NCBI GenBank assembly: GCA_905221605.1
Contig: CAJNDS010002134.1
Location: forward strand, 112,501 to 176,500
From: Symbiodinium natans
Taxonomy: Eukaryota; Sar; Dinophyceae; Suessiales; Symbiodiniaceae
Direction of reading: 5' to 3'
DNA length: 64,000 bases
Both the position numbers and the translations under genes were made by a program. The notes under the pieces are model-generated. The model saw nothing but the letters and a program-made list of their open reading frames with translations. It was not told where the DNA came from and ran no database searches. Positions 1-13,300 of this stretch are shown piece by piece; within the stretch, counting starts at the first letter, position 1; every line of letters starts with the position of its first letter.

Positions 1-56
1 TGCTTTGCACAAAATGACCGAGTTGTTATTTGAGCTCGACTGCAACAGAGAGCATG

Positions 57-64
57 TGGTAGTA

Positions 65-110
<46 letters not shown>

Positions 111-136
111 GAGTAGTAGTAGTGGTAGTGGTAGTG

Positions 137-218
<82 letters not shown>

Positions 219-228
219 GAGTAGTAGC

Positions 229-260
<32 letters not shown>

Positions 261-347
261 CAGTAGTAGTCGTCGTCGTAGTAGTAGTAGTAGTAGTTGT
301 TGTTGTTGTTGTCGTCGTAGTAGTAGTAGGAGTAGGAGTAGGAGTAG

Positions 348-433
<86 letters not shown>

Positions 434-449
434 CTGGTGGTGGTGGTGC

Positions 450-515
<66 letters not shown>

Positions 516-530
516 CAGTAGGAGTTGTAG
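57..530. repeat. TAG/GTA trinucleotide microsatellite
   Basis: About 470 bases of near-pure (TAG)n with interruptions by TGG, TCG and TTG. Read in one frame it gives a long poly-valine ORF that is an artefact. Confidence 0.95.
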
Positions 531-1922
531 GAATCGCAGCCGTGGTAGTGGCAGTGGCAGTGGCAGTGGCAGTGGCGGTAGTGGTAGTAGTGATAGAAGT
601 CGTCTTCGTTCGTTCTCATAATTGTCAGAGGAATCACAATCGAAATAGCAATGCGCAACTAGCACGAGTAATAGTGGCGGTTACCAGGACTGGAATCATC
701 GTGGTGGCAGTTGCAACAATAGTAATTGCAAAGGAATGACACGATCAATCATAACAGCAATAATAACCATAGCAATAGTAGTAAAAACAGTGGTTGCAAG
801 AACAACAATAGTAAAATAGTACTAACAATAAGATCCATCATGAAGGCTCAGCAGTTGCGGCAACGTCGGAGCAGTAGTAACATCATCATGATTTTACGCC
901 AAGTAATACTAGTGACAGCAACAGCAAAAAGCACCATGATGATTGACAAGTGGCAGAACAGAGGACCAGCAGGCAAAAAACTGCCAAAAAGAAAACAGCG
1001 TTTCAAGGCATTTCTAAACGCTGTCCAGCTGCGACGTAGGCTGCTGGGGGTCCGGACTGCAGGCGCTCAAGCAAGAGGTCCGTCATGCCGGGCGTGCTGC
1101 TTAGGGCTCTTAGGGCTTCTAGAATTCAGTGTTTCGGGATTTAGGATGAAAGCTCAGAAGAACTTTCGAGTTTATGAGGTTTAGGGGCATGCTACCACCG
1201 AGCTCTTGAACCTTGTGGCCCTTCTGCGATACTTGTGCGACTGTTCCAAATTTCGTGCAGTAGGTACCTTTCATCATCGAGTCCCTCTTCTTTTAGGGCT
1301 TAGGACGTCAGACCCTCCAAGCGGACCCCAAAGCCCTGAATGCTGAAGCAAAAACAAAGCAAAGCACCCTGTTTTAGGGCAATCGGCCCGTGGCCCGCAC
1401 AGCGACTTCATGCAGGAAGCGGAACTGAGTGCAACCCCTACCCTCCCCTTCCTCCCCTCCCCGCCCCCCCGACCCCACCCTACCCCACCCTGCCCCTTGC
1501 AATGGCTTTCTGCAGCTTTTTTTCCGGCGCAACTCGGGTTCGTGCCGACTTCCCCGCTGACTTACCCCACAGTCAAAACATTCTTTGACAGCTCTAATTG
1601 GCAGACTTGAAGAAGTGAAACGTGCGGCTGTAGCAGAGCCAGGAGCGCTTCCCCTCTCAGGCCCTGATTCAACTCCTTAAACTCCATATGGTGGCTTACG
1701 AAAGTAGGGCCTAAATGGACCCCCTAACGGCAAGATTCCTGTATCATCAGGACCCCAATAAGGTACTCCCAACATCGGCAACTTGACTGATCTTGATCCC
1801 AGGGTCCCAAGGCTCGATAAAGTATCGCGTCTCTTGGAGGCTATATCGTACAATTGAGTGCGCGCTGCACTGCTCGCGTCATCCTCCCAGCATGCGGGAG
1901 AACCGAATTACGAAGTCAGACC
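531..1922. other. Presumed 3' flank of the condensin gene; no gene seen
   Basis: AAC/CAG-rich decayed triplet sequence to about 960, then mixed sequence with scattered 'ttagggct' remnants and a C-rich tract (1440-1500). Around 1705-1775 lies a relative of the dispersed GGGGTACC/TATTGGGGTCC element. No AATAAA-type signal is evident. Confidence 0.5.
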
Positions 1923-1982
1923 TCACTCGTAATCCTCGTCGTCGTCGTCCGCCCTCTTGTCAGCCTTGCGCTTCCGGCCGCC
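1923..1982 (-). CDS. NCAPD2: Condensin subunit 1, terminal exon
   Basis: [19 protein letters not shown] followed by TGA (1925-1923), after AACAAG|GGC. A basic patch then an acidic end continues the character of the preceding tail and fits its phase. Confidence 0.7.
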   Translation of the reverse strand, partial: GGRKRKADKRADDDDEDYE

Positions 1983-4900
1983 CTTGTTCCTAGTTCATGG
2001 TTGGTATAATATTAAAAACTTACATTTATATTCCCTGTTGAGTATAAGTACCCTTAAAAGTGTAAAATGGTACCCAACTATGACAAAGGTTCGGAGCATT
2101 TGTGGGAAGGTTTTCCTTTCCGGCAGATCGAGCCTTGCCACGGCCCTTGCCACGGCCTTTGCCACTTCTCTCCTTTTTCTCAGGCTCGAAGCCCGGCTCG
2201 GCATTGGCGTCCTGCTTCTTCTTGGCAGGGGCGTTGCCCGGCTTGCGGACGGCAATGGCTGGGGCCTCTTCCTTGGACTCGTCCTTTCCGTGAGCCAGGG
2301 TGTTGATCAGCTGCTCCAGGGCATCCAGCGCAGCTGCAGCCGCAGCACTTGCACCCTTGGCGCCGCCAGTTTCGGGAGCGGCGGCATCGGGCTCAGCGGG
2401 TGCGCTCTCACCCTTCTCCTTGCCCTGCCGGGGCTTGCGGGCCTTTTCCACGACTCCGAGGATGCACTCTCTGACCACGGCGTGGTAAGACAAGCTGAGG
2501 TTTAGCGCCTTCCGCACCACGATGACATCATGCAGGCGCAGGATGCATCGATCGGAGTAGTTCATGGCTCCAAGAGCATGCGCCAGGCAGGAGATGGTGT
2601 CCTCTACCCGCACGGGGCCCACGTCCTCTGCGTCCATTTCTGGCTCTGCCTGGGTCGCAGTTGGTTCCGTGTGGCTGCCAGAACCACCAGCGCACTGCTC
2701 CAGCCGTAAGGAGAACTTCTCGATGAGGCCCTCGATGTGCTTCTCCTTCTCGACAAACTGCATGATGTACTGCACACGCCCAGTGGCCCCACCCTCAACG
2801 CCAACCTCGGCGACGTGCTCGGGAAGCCGGGCCACGATCTCAGGAAGCAGGTTGTAGACCACATTGGTGCTGCGCTTGGAGAGCTCCTGGAAAAGGATCC
2901 GAGCAACCCGGGCTGTGGCCTCGTGGCTGCAGGCTGTGAGCCAGAGTGCCCGAATCAGCAGCACTGGCCGGGGCTTCATCATGTCGTTGAGGACCAGGTG
3001 CGTCAGGACCAACAGCGCCGTCAGTCGCAGATCGCAGGCACTCTGACCGCTCTCCTCAGTGCTCTCAACTGTCGAAGTCAAGGTGGCGTAAAGGCGGCCC
3101 GTCCTTGGCTGCTGGCGAAAAAAAAATGAGTAAAAAAACTGATGTTCCACAACCTACCTCGCCTAGGCTTCAGGCAGCCGAGAGTCCATGGCTCCACCAC
3201 GTTGGGATGTCGGAAAAGAAGATCACCAACGGCCACCAACAGGGACTGTCGCAAGGTGAGGTCCTGCAGAGGCCCCCTTACATCATGAAAGAGGGTACTT
3301 CAAAATATGGGGTCCCTGCTCGGGGCCGGAAGGCCATGGAGGCCCTCCCTAGGCAGAAACCCGCCCTCAATCCTCAACCCTAAACCCTGAACCCTGAAAC
3401 CTGAACTCTATGAACTCAAGGATTTCTGCAGTCTTCGGTTGCCTTTTTACGGGAGTTGTAATGTTTGGGAATCCCGCGCATACCCCCATTCTAGCGTTTG
3501 GAGTTTAGGGTTTAGGGTTCAGGGCTTTAGGGCTTCGAGGATTTAGAAGTTAGCATCTAGGGTTTAGGGTTCGGGGCCCACACTCTTCTCCGTACAAAGA
3601 CATCCCAAACCCTAAGCTTGCCCTAAACCCCACCCAACCTCTACCTTATAACACACCCTCCCCCAACACTCTGGCACCCACAAAAGGCTTCAAACCCAAA
3701 CCTGAAACCAAGCCCGAAACCACAAAAGGCTTCAAACCCAAACCTGAAACCAAGCCCCCAGACTCTGGGGCTCGCCGGCCAATGAACCTCCCCTTGCGCC
3801 CTCTCCTCCAAAAGCCCGCCAGGGCCCATGACGGCATCCTGGCGACCAGGAAGTCATGATGTCATGGGACGCAGAGCCCAACATGGTCACCCCAAGCACT
3901 GGCAGTTCTATCATCAGAAGTCATGGTCCCGAACCGGCGCCTCGGGCTTTAGAAAAGAGCGGTGCAGTACTTGACATCCGTGAGCAAGGCCCCTCCCCCC
4001 CACCTCCCACCCCCAACATTCAGGGTTGACGGGTTTTGGGGGTCAAGAGGTGCTTCTTGTTTTCGGGTGTGAAAGCTTGTAGATCTTGCAGGGCTTGCAA
4101 GCTTACGTGGCTTAGAGGGCTCGTGGGGGGGCTTATCGGCTTGCAGCGCTCATGGGCAGTCTTGGCTCCGCATTCTTATATGAATATACTGCTATGTTTT
4201 ATATTTTGTATATTACGATGTTGTTACCCTAAACCCCTAAACCCCTAAACCCCTAAACCCCTAAACCCCTAAACCCCCAAACCCCTAAACCCCTAAACCC
4301 CTAAACCCCTGAACCCTAAACCCAAAAAAAAAAACCTTTCCCGCCTCAGGAGCGGCCCCTGTGAGCTGGCCCTTGCCCGACTTGGGGAAGAGCACCGAGA
4401 ACAGCAGCTGCAAGTTCTCCTGCTTTCTAGCGGAAGAAGGTGCAACCTTGCTACCCTGCTGGTTCTGAGTAGGGAGTGAGGGACTATATATACACGTTAA
4501 GGGATTGTGTAGGGTACCAAGTAAGAGCCAGGGGAGAAGGGTAGATCCCTCCCCCCTCAAGCCCCTGCAAACGTTCAGCACTCCCCTCGTTTGTCTTGGG
4601 AATAGCTTACGCGATGTTAGGGGGTGCGGTAGGGGGAAGCGGGGGGAAGGGAGGGGGGTTGCAGTTCAATGTGTTGCTGGGACATCCCCCCAAAAAGCAA
4701 CCTCGGCCTTAAACCCCCAAAACTCGAAGCTTGAACTTGTTGAGACGATGACCCCACCCCCGCCCAAGCCCCATCTCATCCCCCCATAAACCCTGGAGCC
4801 TAAACCCCAAATCCCGCATCCTCTTTACGCAAGCTGAGTCCTCACCCCCTAACTTGGTCCCTAAGCCCTTTAAGCTTTAAGTGCTAGGTTTGAGGGCTGA

Positions 4901-7304
4901 GAGTTGAGGGTCTGGGTCCTGGCAGAAGCGCTTCGACACCTCGGCAAGCAGGCGGTGACTCTGCGACTTCAGGCTCAGGACATGAGGCAAGATAAGGGTA
5001 TAGGGTTGAGGCTTGATAGAGTTTAGGGGTTCAAGATATAAGGCAAGGCAGGGTAAAGGGTTGAGGCTTCATAGAGTTTAGGGTTCAAGATATAAGGCAA
5101 GATAGGGTAAGGGGTTGAGGGCACTGTAAGGTTTAGGGTTGAGACTTGATAGAGTTTAGGGTTCAGGCTTGGTAGGGTCTTGGGGTCAGGGCAGGCTATG
5201 CCATAGTTTGGCTCGCTGCACTACGTCGTGAGGGTCCTTGATACACTGGGCATGTCACCCGAAGATCAGTGTTTCTCAGACGGCTTAGGTTTTACGTCGT
5301 CGACACGCATGCCGGAATTGTCTGCACTCTGTGTGCAGAGTTCACACACGGAACGGCTTAGGGGCTAAAGGTCTCGGATCTTAAGAGTCTGGCTGCCGCA
5401 AAGGCGCGGTCATGAACTTGCAGAGGCTGATGGCCCCCACCCTCCGTATCAACGGGTACGTGCGAAGGTCCTTGTTGAGGAGGCAGGCAAACAGCAGCGG
5501 CTTCACCTCGGCAGGCAAGGACCATCTTCAGGGCCTGGCCCTTTAGACATCCGCGCACGCCACTCTGGTGCTGCCTTCTCGCATGAGCCCAGAAGCCACT
5601 AAACATTCATCCCCTGGGCTGACTTTAGCTTCCTTTGGTTGAGAACCCAAGCAACAGGAAGTGGCTTGAAGCGCCTCTCATGCATGGAATACTTCTGGGG
5701 GTGCACCTGAGGGAAGATATGGGGGGTTTCCGAATATCGGGGAGTAGAAAAAAACACACCTTTGTTCTGGGAAATATCCATATGCCCGCCAGGGGGCACG
5801 GTCCAGCAGGCGATTGGTGCTGTAGAGCAGCCCATTTTCTGCAAGTTGGGCAAAAGCCTTGAAGGCAACCAGTGAACTCAACAAGCAGAAGCCTACTTGG
5901 AGGTTCATTCGGGTCGTTTACTTGGTGTCAAGCAGGGTAACCATGCTTATACCCTTACCCTACTTATAACTACCCATGAACCTCCAAGAACGCCCCCTAA
6001 CTTTTGCGCCTGCACCCACACCGCACCACCCCCTCCGCGCAGTAGAGTGCAAGGGTTCATAGTATAGGTGTCAGGGTACTCAGGTATAGGTGTCAGCGTA
6101 CTCAGCTGTTCTCTGACCTCCAGATCCCCTTACTCGCAGCGCCTCCGCTTCGCGCTCCTCCTGCCCGACGCCGCCCATGCTCGCCTGGAGCCACACACCC
6201 CTCCTAAACCCTAAATCCTAAACCCTAAACCCTTAAACCCTAAACCCTAAACTGTGACCCTGAGACCCGAAGCCTGAACCCTCGTTCTGAACCCATCGAC
6301 CACCGGAAACTCAGGTCAGCCCTCACGAGCCCTCACCCTGCATCCAAGACTTCGGCTTTGTGGCATGGAGGTTGGCTTCAGTCGGGAAGTTGAAGGATGT
6401 ACATAAATATATAAATATAAATATAAATATAAATATAAATATAAATATGAATATACATAAATATATATATATATATATATATACATATATGTATATGTAT
6501 ATATGTATATATATATATATTTACACGAACACATGTGTCAATATGATTCTCACCTTGGATATTGTGAATAAAATTATTCTTATGAGTACTAAAAGCTATC
6601 ATACTATTCATATCACTATCATTCTGCGTGCAAGGCTTCAGGGTTTGCTAAGCACTGAGGCCAGTGTGCTGAACTGCTCTGCCAGCCGTCCTAGGTGCAC
6701 GACTACTGGGTTCTGTCAACGGAAAACTGCAGAATTGTTTCAGCACTAGTATCGTTCCTCCCTAAACCCTAAACCCTAAACCCTAAACCCCAGTCGCCGC
6801 ATGGCAGTAAGGCGCAACAGAAACATTCGAGGCTCCCCCATGCAGTTCAGTTTACCTGTACTTGAACCCCAAAACCTTGAACCCGAACCCTAAAGAATGG
6901 CAGCCGGCGGGCCTCAGTGTGCTTCTCCTTTTGGCCCAGCAAAACTATTAACAGTCGGCACGAGTCATCGTGATGAAGGTTTTGGGTTGTAAGGGGAAGT
7001 CTGCAGCTCGGAAAAACATATTCTCACATCTCCTGGGATTCAGGATTGGAAACCTTGGGATCGAGGGTCACAGGTCTGAACGCTGCAAGCTCGAACTGAA
7101 CCCCGTCGACTGCCCGAAGATGGAAAAGCTACTCTCGCAGTCCGTCCTCATCCTCGTCTGCCTTGTTGGCCTTGCCCTTCTTCCCTCCAGCCTTGCGCAG
7201 GTCTGAAAACGACAATATCTATGTGCATGCGTCTATATATATGTACATATTCAGATGATATTGCATGCCTACATACATGAAATCTGCGCGTGAGAGACTC
7301 GCAA

Positions 7305-7335
<31 letters not shown>

Positions 7336-10300
7336 CATACATACATACATACATACATACATACAGACATACATACATACATACATACTAACAAACAAAC
7401 AAACATACATACATACATACATACATACATACACACATACACATATACATATATACATACAAACATAAAAAATAAATACATATACAGAAAAATACATATA
7501 TACATAAAAACATATATACATATATACATATATACATATATACATATATACATATATACATATATACATATATACATATATACATATATATGCACATATT
7601 ATACTACATAAAGATATTGATCATATAATGCTGTGTATATACATACATTTTCTCCTTGAACCTCCAAGTACAGAACAGGAGGCCCACGGCAAGCACAAGT
7701 CTCTATTGGTTTTTCCTGAAAAACCCATCAAAATCGAAGAGACAGCCTCTGTTCTGTTGATTTTAGTGGGTTTTTTTCGAGAAAAACCTTAGAAAACCTG
7801 GTTTTCTGTGGGTGGTCTAGTGGTCTTCACTGCTAGGCCCTCCTGAGCCAGGAAAGCACTTCTGAGCTGACTCCGCCTTCTTCTCCTTGCTCTTCTCGCG
7901 CTGTTCCGCGATCTTGGCCTCCTCTTGCGCCAAGCGCTTCCTGCTTGAAAGGGCTTGAGAGTCTGTACTCACCCTACAGTCGGAGAGACCCGAGCCTCTT
8001 CAGTGCAGACTGCAGGCCCTCGAGGAAGATGAGCATCCTGCCGCGCTGTTGCTTCGGTGGCGTTCAGAATTTTGAAGGGTCCGGTGCGAGGGTTCAGGTC
8101 CCAGCGAGGGAGGGCGGGCTTCGACCGACACAAAGGGCCACGGTCTGAGCACTGCATGGAGACACAGCCCGAGTACGTACAATATTACTATTATTGTTAT
8201 TATTATTATTGTTATTATTAATCATTATTATTCTTATTCTGATTATTATTGTTATTTTTAATATGATTATTATAGAATACAAGGTGGCGACGCCCCACCG
8301 AAACCCCTTGCCATGCCTCAGCGCCAAATGGCCGGCAACGAAAGCCACGCAGCCCAGCTGCGGCACAGACACCTGGCGAACCTGTGCAGGGGGCTTCCAG
8401 CTTTGTGAGCGACCCCGAAACCTTGAAAGAAAACCTCCAAACCCTCAGCCGCGAACCCCCTCAACACCAAACTCTCATACCCTAAAACCCTACGAATCCT
8501 TTGTCATTCGAGTAGAACCCTTTTGAAACCCTTAACGACCCACTTGAACCCTACGAAAACACTTTTAAAAACAACCTTGTCCAACCTCAGCTTAACACCC
8601 TAGAGACCCTACACCCTAACCCCCGCCCCTTCGTCCGCCGCCTCTGCTTTCGCCTCTGAAGACTCAGACTCGGAGGCCTCTGCTGTACATGATGATTATT
8701 ATTTCTTATTCTTATTCGAATTATAATTATTATGATTCTTATGGCTTTGGGTTAGAGGTGTAGAGGTTTCGTTGAATGTTGCTGCCTTTTGAATTATTTT
8801 GCAGGATCTTGGTCCATCTTGTTTAGCTTGAAATAGATTCGGGTATTCTAGCTTTCGAGCACCTGGGCCTTTTGGGGTTTAGGGTGTACGGCTGTCAGGG
8901 TTTAGAACATCAGGCTTTTTAGCGATTAAGGGTTTAGGGCTTTAAGGTTCGGGTGCTTAGTTTGATGTTCTTTTCTTGGACTGACAGGGTTTCGGCCTTG
9001 CAGGGTTTCACGTTAAGGCGTTGCGATTTACGAGTGTTTACAGGGCTGACAAGGCTGTGAGGGTACTGACTTGGGCATGATATTGCCCTAAACTACCATC
9101 TGCTTAAGAACCCCCAAAAATATACAAAAAAGTCCCTATATTGCCCTTATAAGGAAGAATTTGTTTTCTTTTTTGGGGGTTCTTAAGCAATTGGTAGTAA
9201 ACTTGACGTAGCCCCCGCATGCACAGACTCCCCCGCTGAGCCCCGGACGGAACTCTGCGAGCCTGCCCATCGGCAGCTAAGGTCTAGGGCTTTCCTTGAC
9301 TTTCCAGAACCTACTTGTTTTAGGATCCTTTCGCAGCGACCTGGATTATAGCTTGGAAAGGGCCCCACAAAACAGGTAGCTTCGGAAAGAACAAAGTAAG
9401 CTTGACCAACCGGCTTAAAATTCCTCAACCCCAAGCCAGCAGAGGCCTAGAGTTTAGGATCTGCGGGGTTCAGAGTTTGGGGTTCAGGGGCTTGGAGCTT
9501 CAAGATAACCCTAAACCCGAAACCCTCAACCCGAAACACCCACCTCCCAGTAGCCCGCAGAGCATCCGGTTCAGGATGTTCTCCCAGACCTGAACATTTC
9601 AAAAGGCCTTTAGGGTTCCTAGCCTTCACCAAACACCCTTGACCCTACATCTGACCGGCCTCAAACCAGGGAAGACATGAATGAAGCATCCCTACAGGGC
9701 CCCGGGGCTTGGAACTCAAGCTCTTGGCACCCAGACATCCGAGGGCTTGGAGGTTTAGGGTTTTCGGGAGTTGTCAGGGCGTTTGGGAGTTTTTTTCAGG
9801 TGCTTGAGGGTTCTTTAGGTTTTTGGGCTTTGGGGGTTTTTGTTTCGGGTTTTTGTTTCGGGCTTTTGGCATTCTTAGGTTTTGGGGATCAGGGCTACAC
9901 GTGTTGGGTTCAAACCGGTGGGGGCTTCCGCAAGAGCAAGGCTCTTGCTGCCATAGGGCCCTACCAACTAGACGAGCGGCGTTGCGAATATTCCTAAGGA
10001 AGCTTCTTCGTCTGTAGTAGGCAGCCCCGTCGGGCCACACCATCTAACACTCCAAAATCCTGCATAAAGAAGGACTTCATCAAGCACCTCCCAAAGCAAC
10101 ATAAGGACATACCCGGAACCCAAACATGTTTAGCTAGGGCTTTCGATGGTTAACCCTAAACCCTAAACCCGAGTTTCCCCCCCCCCCCCCGCCTTGTCAG
10201 GGGAGCGGTGGGCGGCGTCCACCGCGCTCTTGCCCAGGGCTGCCAGCTCGAAGGACAGGTCCATGGTAGCCTTCGCTGGGACTATAGGATTCAGACTTGA

Positions 10301-13300
10301 GAAGTTTAGGGTTTAGGGTTTAGGGTTTAGGGTGCAGGGTTTAGGGTTTAGGGTTTAGGGTTTAGGGTTTAGGGTTTAGGGTTTAGGGTTTAGGGTTCAG
10401 GGTTCCGGAGACTCTTTAAGGCCCTATGAAGGCAAAGGGGATGTTGAGTCCAGGCTAGCGGCCTGCGCAGCGCCGAACCAGTGGGCTGGAACCTCGCCGC
10501 TGACGAAGTGCTGCACCACAATGAGCAAGGCCTGGTCGACTCTTCCTACCTTCGATTTCTTGGTAGCCCTTAGGGAACATATCATATAATAGGGGCACCC
10601 CTTTTTGGGTTGGTTACTTTATAAGGGAACCCAGAACCAAAACAAGGGTAAGGGGTGCCACTGGGCTCCCAAGATTTGCGAGAATATTCTGCAGCCTCCC
10701 CACACACAAACGCTCAAGGCCTGCTGGGAGATGTCGTGCAAGGCGGCGCAGATTGGCTCGGGCAGGGGGTTCTTGCTGGAGGCCTGAAACCGCATGAGGA
10801 GCTGGCACACAAGCCGCAGGCTCTCCAGGCGATCCTCCGCAGAGGCCGGCTTGTGCTGCGCGGTGAACTCCTTGAGCTTGGGCAGTGCCGCGGAGATCGC
10901 GGCGTGCCCCGCCGAAGAGGGGACCAGCGCCGTCATGGCCCGCAGGGCGAAGGCCGACATCGAGGGCTCGCTGAGTGATGCCAGCAGCGTCGGCATCACC
11001 TCCCGGGTGGAGACCAGCTCCTTGTCCGCTCCTTGCTGGATGAGCTCCTGCACGCTGGCAAGGTGCGTGTGCGTAAGGCTGCCGGCAGCATGGCCATCCT
11101 TGTAGATGTTCAGTATGGCCATCGCAGCCGAGGCCGCATCCCGGCCTTCCAGATGCATACGGTAGAAGGCGTCCACAGCAGCGTCCTTGATGGGGGCGTG
11201 GCGGCTCCAGACAAGGCCCAGCACCTGATGGAAGGCCCGGGCCGCGGCAGGAACGCCGCGTAGACGCAGCTCCACGACCACGCCGATGGCCTCTGTGACG
11301 TCTGTCGGCGTCTTGGAGGACAGCAGGCTACGCAGCCGTGTCTCCGCCGAGTCGAGCAACTCCACGAACTGGACCCTCTGCGCGTAGCACTCCTGCATCC
11401 GGAGCAGGGCCTCACGCTGCTTCTGGCGGGACTCCTGGCGCGCGTCGTCGGAGCTGATCTCTGTGGACAGGTCCTTGTCTACCTCCTTTGCGATGCTCAC
11501 CTCCGTCTCCGTCTTGCCCTTCACGCGACGCCGCTTCTCCGGCTGCTCCTGCGCCTCCTCGTTTGCCTCCTCCTCTTGCTCCCTGCCCTCCAGCTCGGCG
11601 AGCTCCTCGGCCTTGAGCTTCTTCAGCCGGTCATGGATTTCGGTGAGCAGCTTCTCCGCCTTCACCCGCTCATCGCCGGTTCCCTTCAAGGCGGGGCCGT
11701 AGGGATGAAACTCCACCAAAGTGCGCACCAACTGCATGGCCGCCTTCCTGGACATGCTTGCCTGGGCGGCCCAGGGAACTCCAAACTACTTGGTGCGCGG
11801 CGCACATCTCGCCGTGCGTTTTCGTGCAGAGATTGAAAGTTAAGATGGCTGGAATTTGCAAAAAATGGTGCTATTTACAAGGTACTCGGCGTCCTGAGAG
11901 GTGGGAGCGCGTTATAAACGGCACTCTAAGGGGGAAACACGTATTTTAGTGTTTTCGCCTAGGGAATTCACTCCCTTTAAGGAGTTCTGAAATGCCTAAA
12001 ACTACTTTCCGTTTTCAAGGATTTTAGGGCTTTCAGGGGTTTAGAGTTTAGGGGCTTAGGGATGTTTTAAGGTGTAGGGCTTTATAGGAAAAGTTGCTTG
12101 AGGATTCTGGGGCAGTAGGATTTCCGGAATCAGGTTTTGGGAAAACCTCAACGCAGAACCTCAAACCCAGAGACCTCGACCCTAAGCCCCACATCCTCAA
12201 TCCTCAGTCCTAGCCCTAAACCCTGGGACAAAGCAGAGCCGTAAGTACCCGTAAACCCCCTAAGCCCTATACACCCTAAACCCTAAACCCTAACCCCCCC
12301 CAAGCCCATAGGGCGGATTTAGCAAGTCGGAGGGCTACGGTTTAAGTCTTAGCATCTGCAGAGTTGCCAGAGGCCTAAACCCCGAAGCCCAACATCAAGG
12401 CTAAACTCCAAGCCCCAAACCCTGCAAACTGGAGCACTAAATGACTGAGGACATGCTGGCAAGTTGCAATAGGGGGGGCGGAATTATCCCCCCCCCCCCC
12501 ACCCCCCCCCAGCCACCCCACCCAAGAAACCGAAGGAAACCACGCGGCGAGATACGCGCCGCGCTCCAACTACTTCAACCTTGTGCCCTTGAGAAAACTT
12601 CTGCCCACAAAACTTAAGCATCAGGAAGGAGCTTCAGAAGAGAATGGGGGTGGGGCGGGGGGTGTTCTAAAACGCAGACCGGGCCGCCGTGTCTTGCATA
12701 CGACGGATGGCCAGATCAAGCACCCGCGGCCACTGCTCCCTGCAAGTCAAAGCAAGAAACATCTCTGCATTTTGTGAGGCTTCGCTTAGAAAAAATGCAG
12801 AAGTGGACAGTCTATGGCAGATGATGGCATTCTTGCAGTCCCTACGATGAGCATACATGCACACAGGCACGCAAAGGCCTGGGCAAACGTGAGTTCGAAG
12901 CCAGACCCGTCAAGGTCTGCAAAACGCGGTATCGGACCCAAACGCTCTTGTCCAAAGAGCGCGTGAAGAGCGTCTCCAACCTGTCTGTTATGCTGAGAGT
13001 GGAAATATGGTAGCAGACTCAAACACGGAACCTCAAGAAACATGCTCTGGCGAAGACAAGTGGCAAGTCCGTCTTCGTCGCAGGAGCCAGGGCAAATGTG
13101 CCACTATTGCTCTGCACCACTTCCTCACACAGGCAGAGGGTCTTCTGAACTTGGCATCGCAAGAAACATCACCTGACATGCACTTGAGACTCGCAAGCAG
13201 CCTTCGGTCTTGATACCATGCTACTCACAGCATGCTGCTCAACAAGCTCCAAAACAACAGCGCAAGAGCAAGAAGGATCAGCACACGGATACTACTGCCT

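Noticed and set aside
5-739. 244-codon poly-valine open frame
   Set aside because: It is the (TAG)n microsatellite read in one frame; no real protein text outside the repeat.
2026-3150. A stand-alone 374-residue protein
   Set aside because: It is the Cnd1 exon with intron translated at both ends; the acceptor at 3104 and donor near 2115 fit the family.
4205-4322. A chromosome end (true telomere)
   Set aside because: The array is short, internal to a gene's intron, and the same motif recurs in both orientations across the whole window.
10614-11755. A stand-alone 378-residue protein starting at the ATG near 11753
   Set aside because: Family alignment and phase show this is an internal exon starting at 11747; the first residues and the last 35 are intron read-through.
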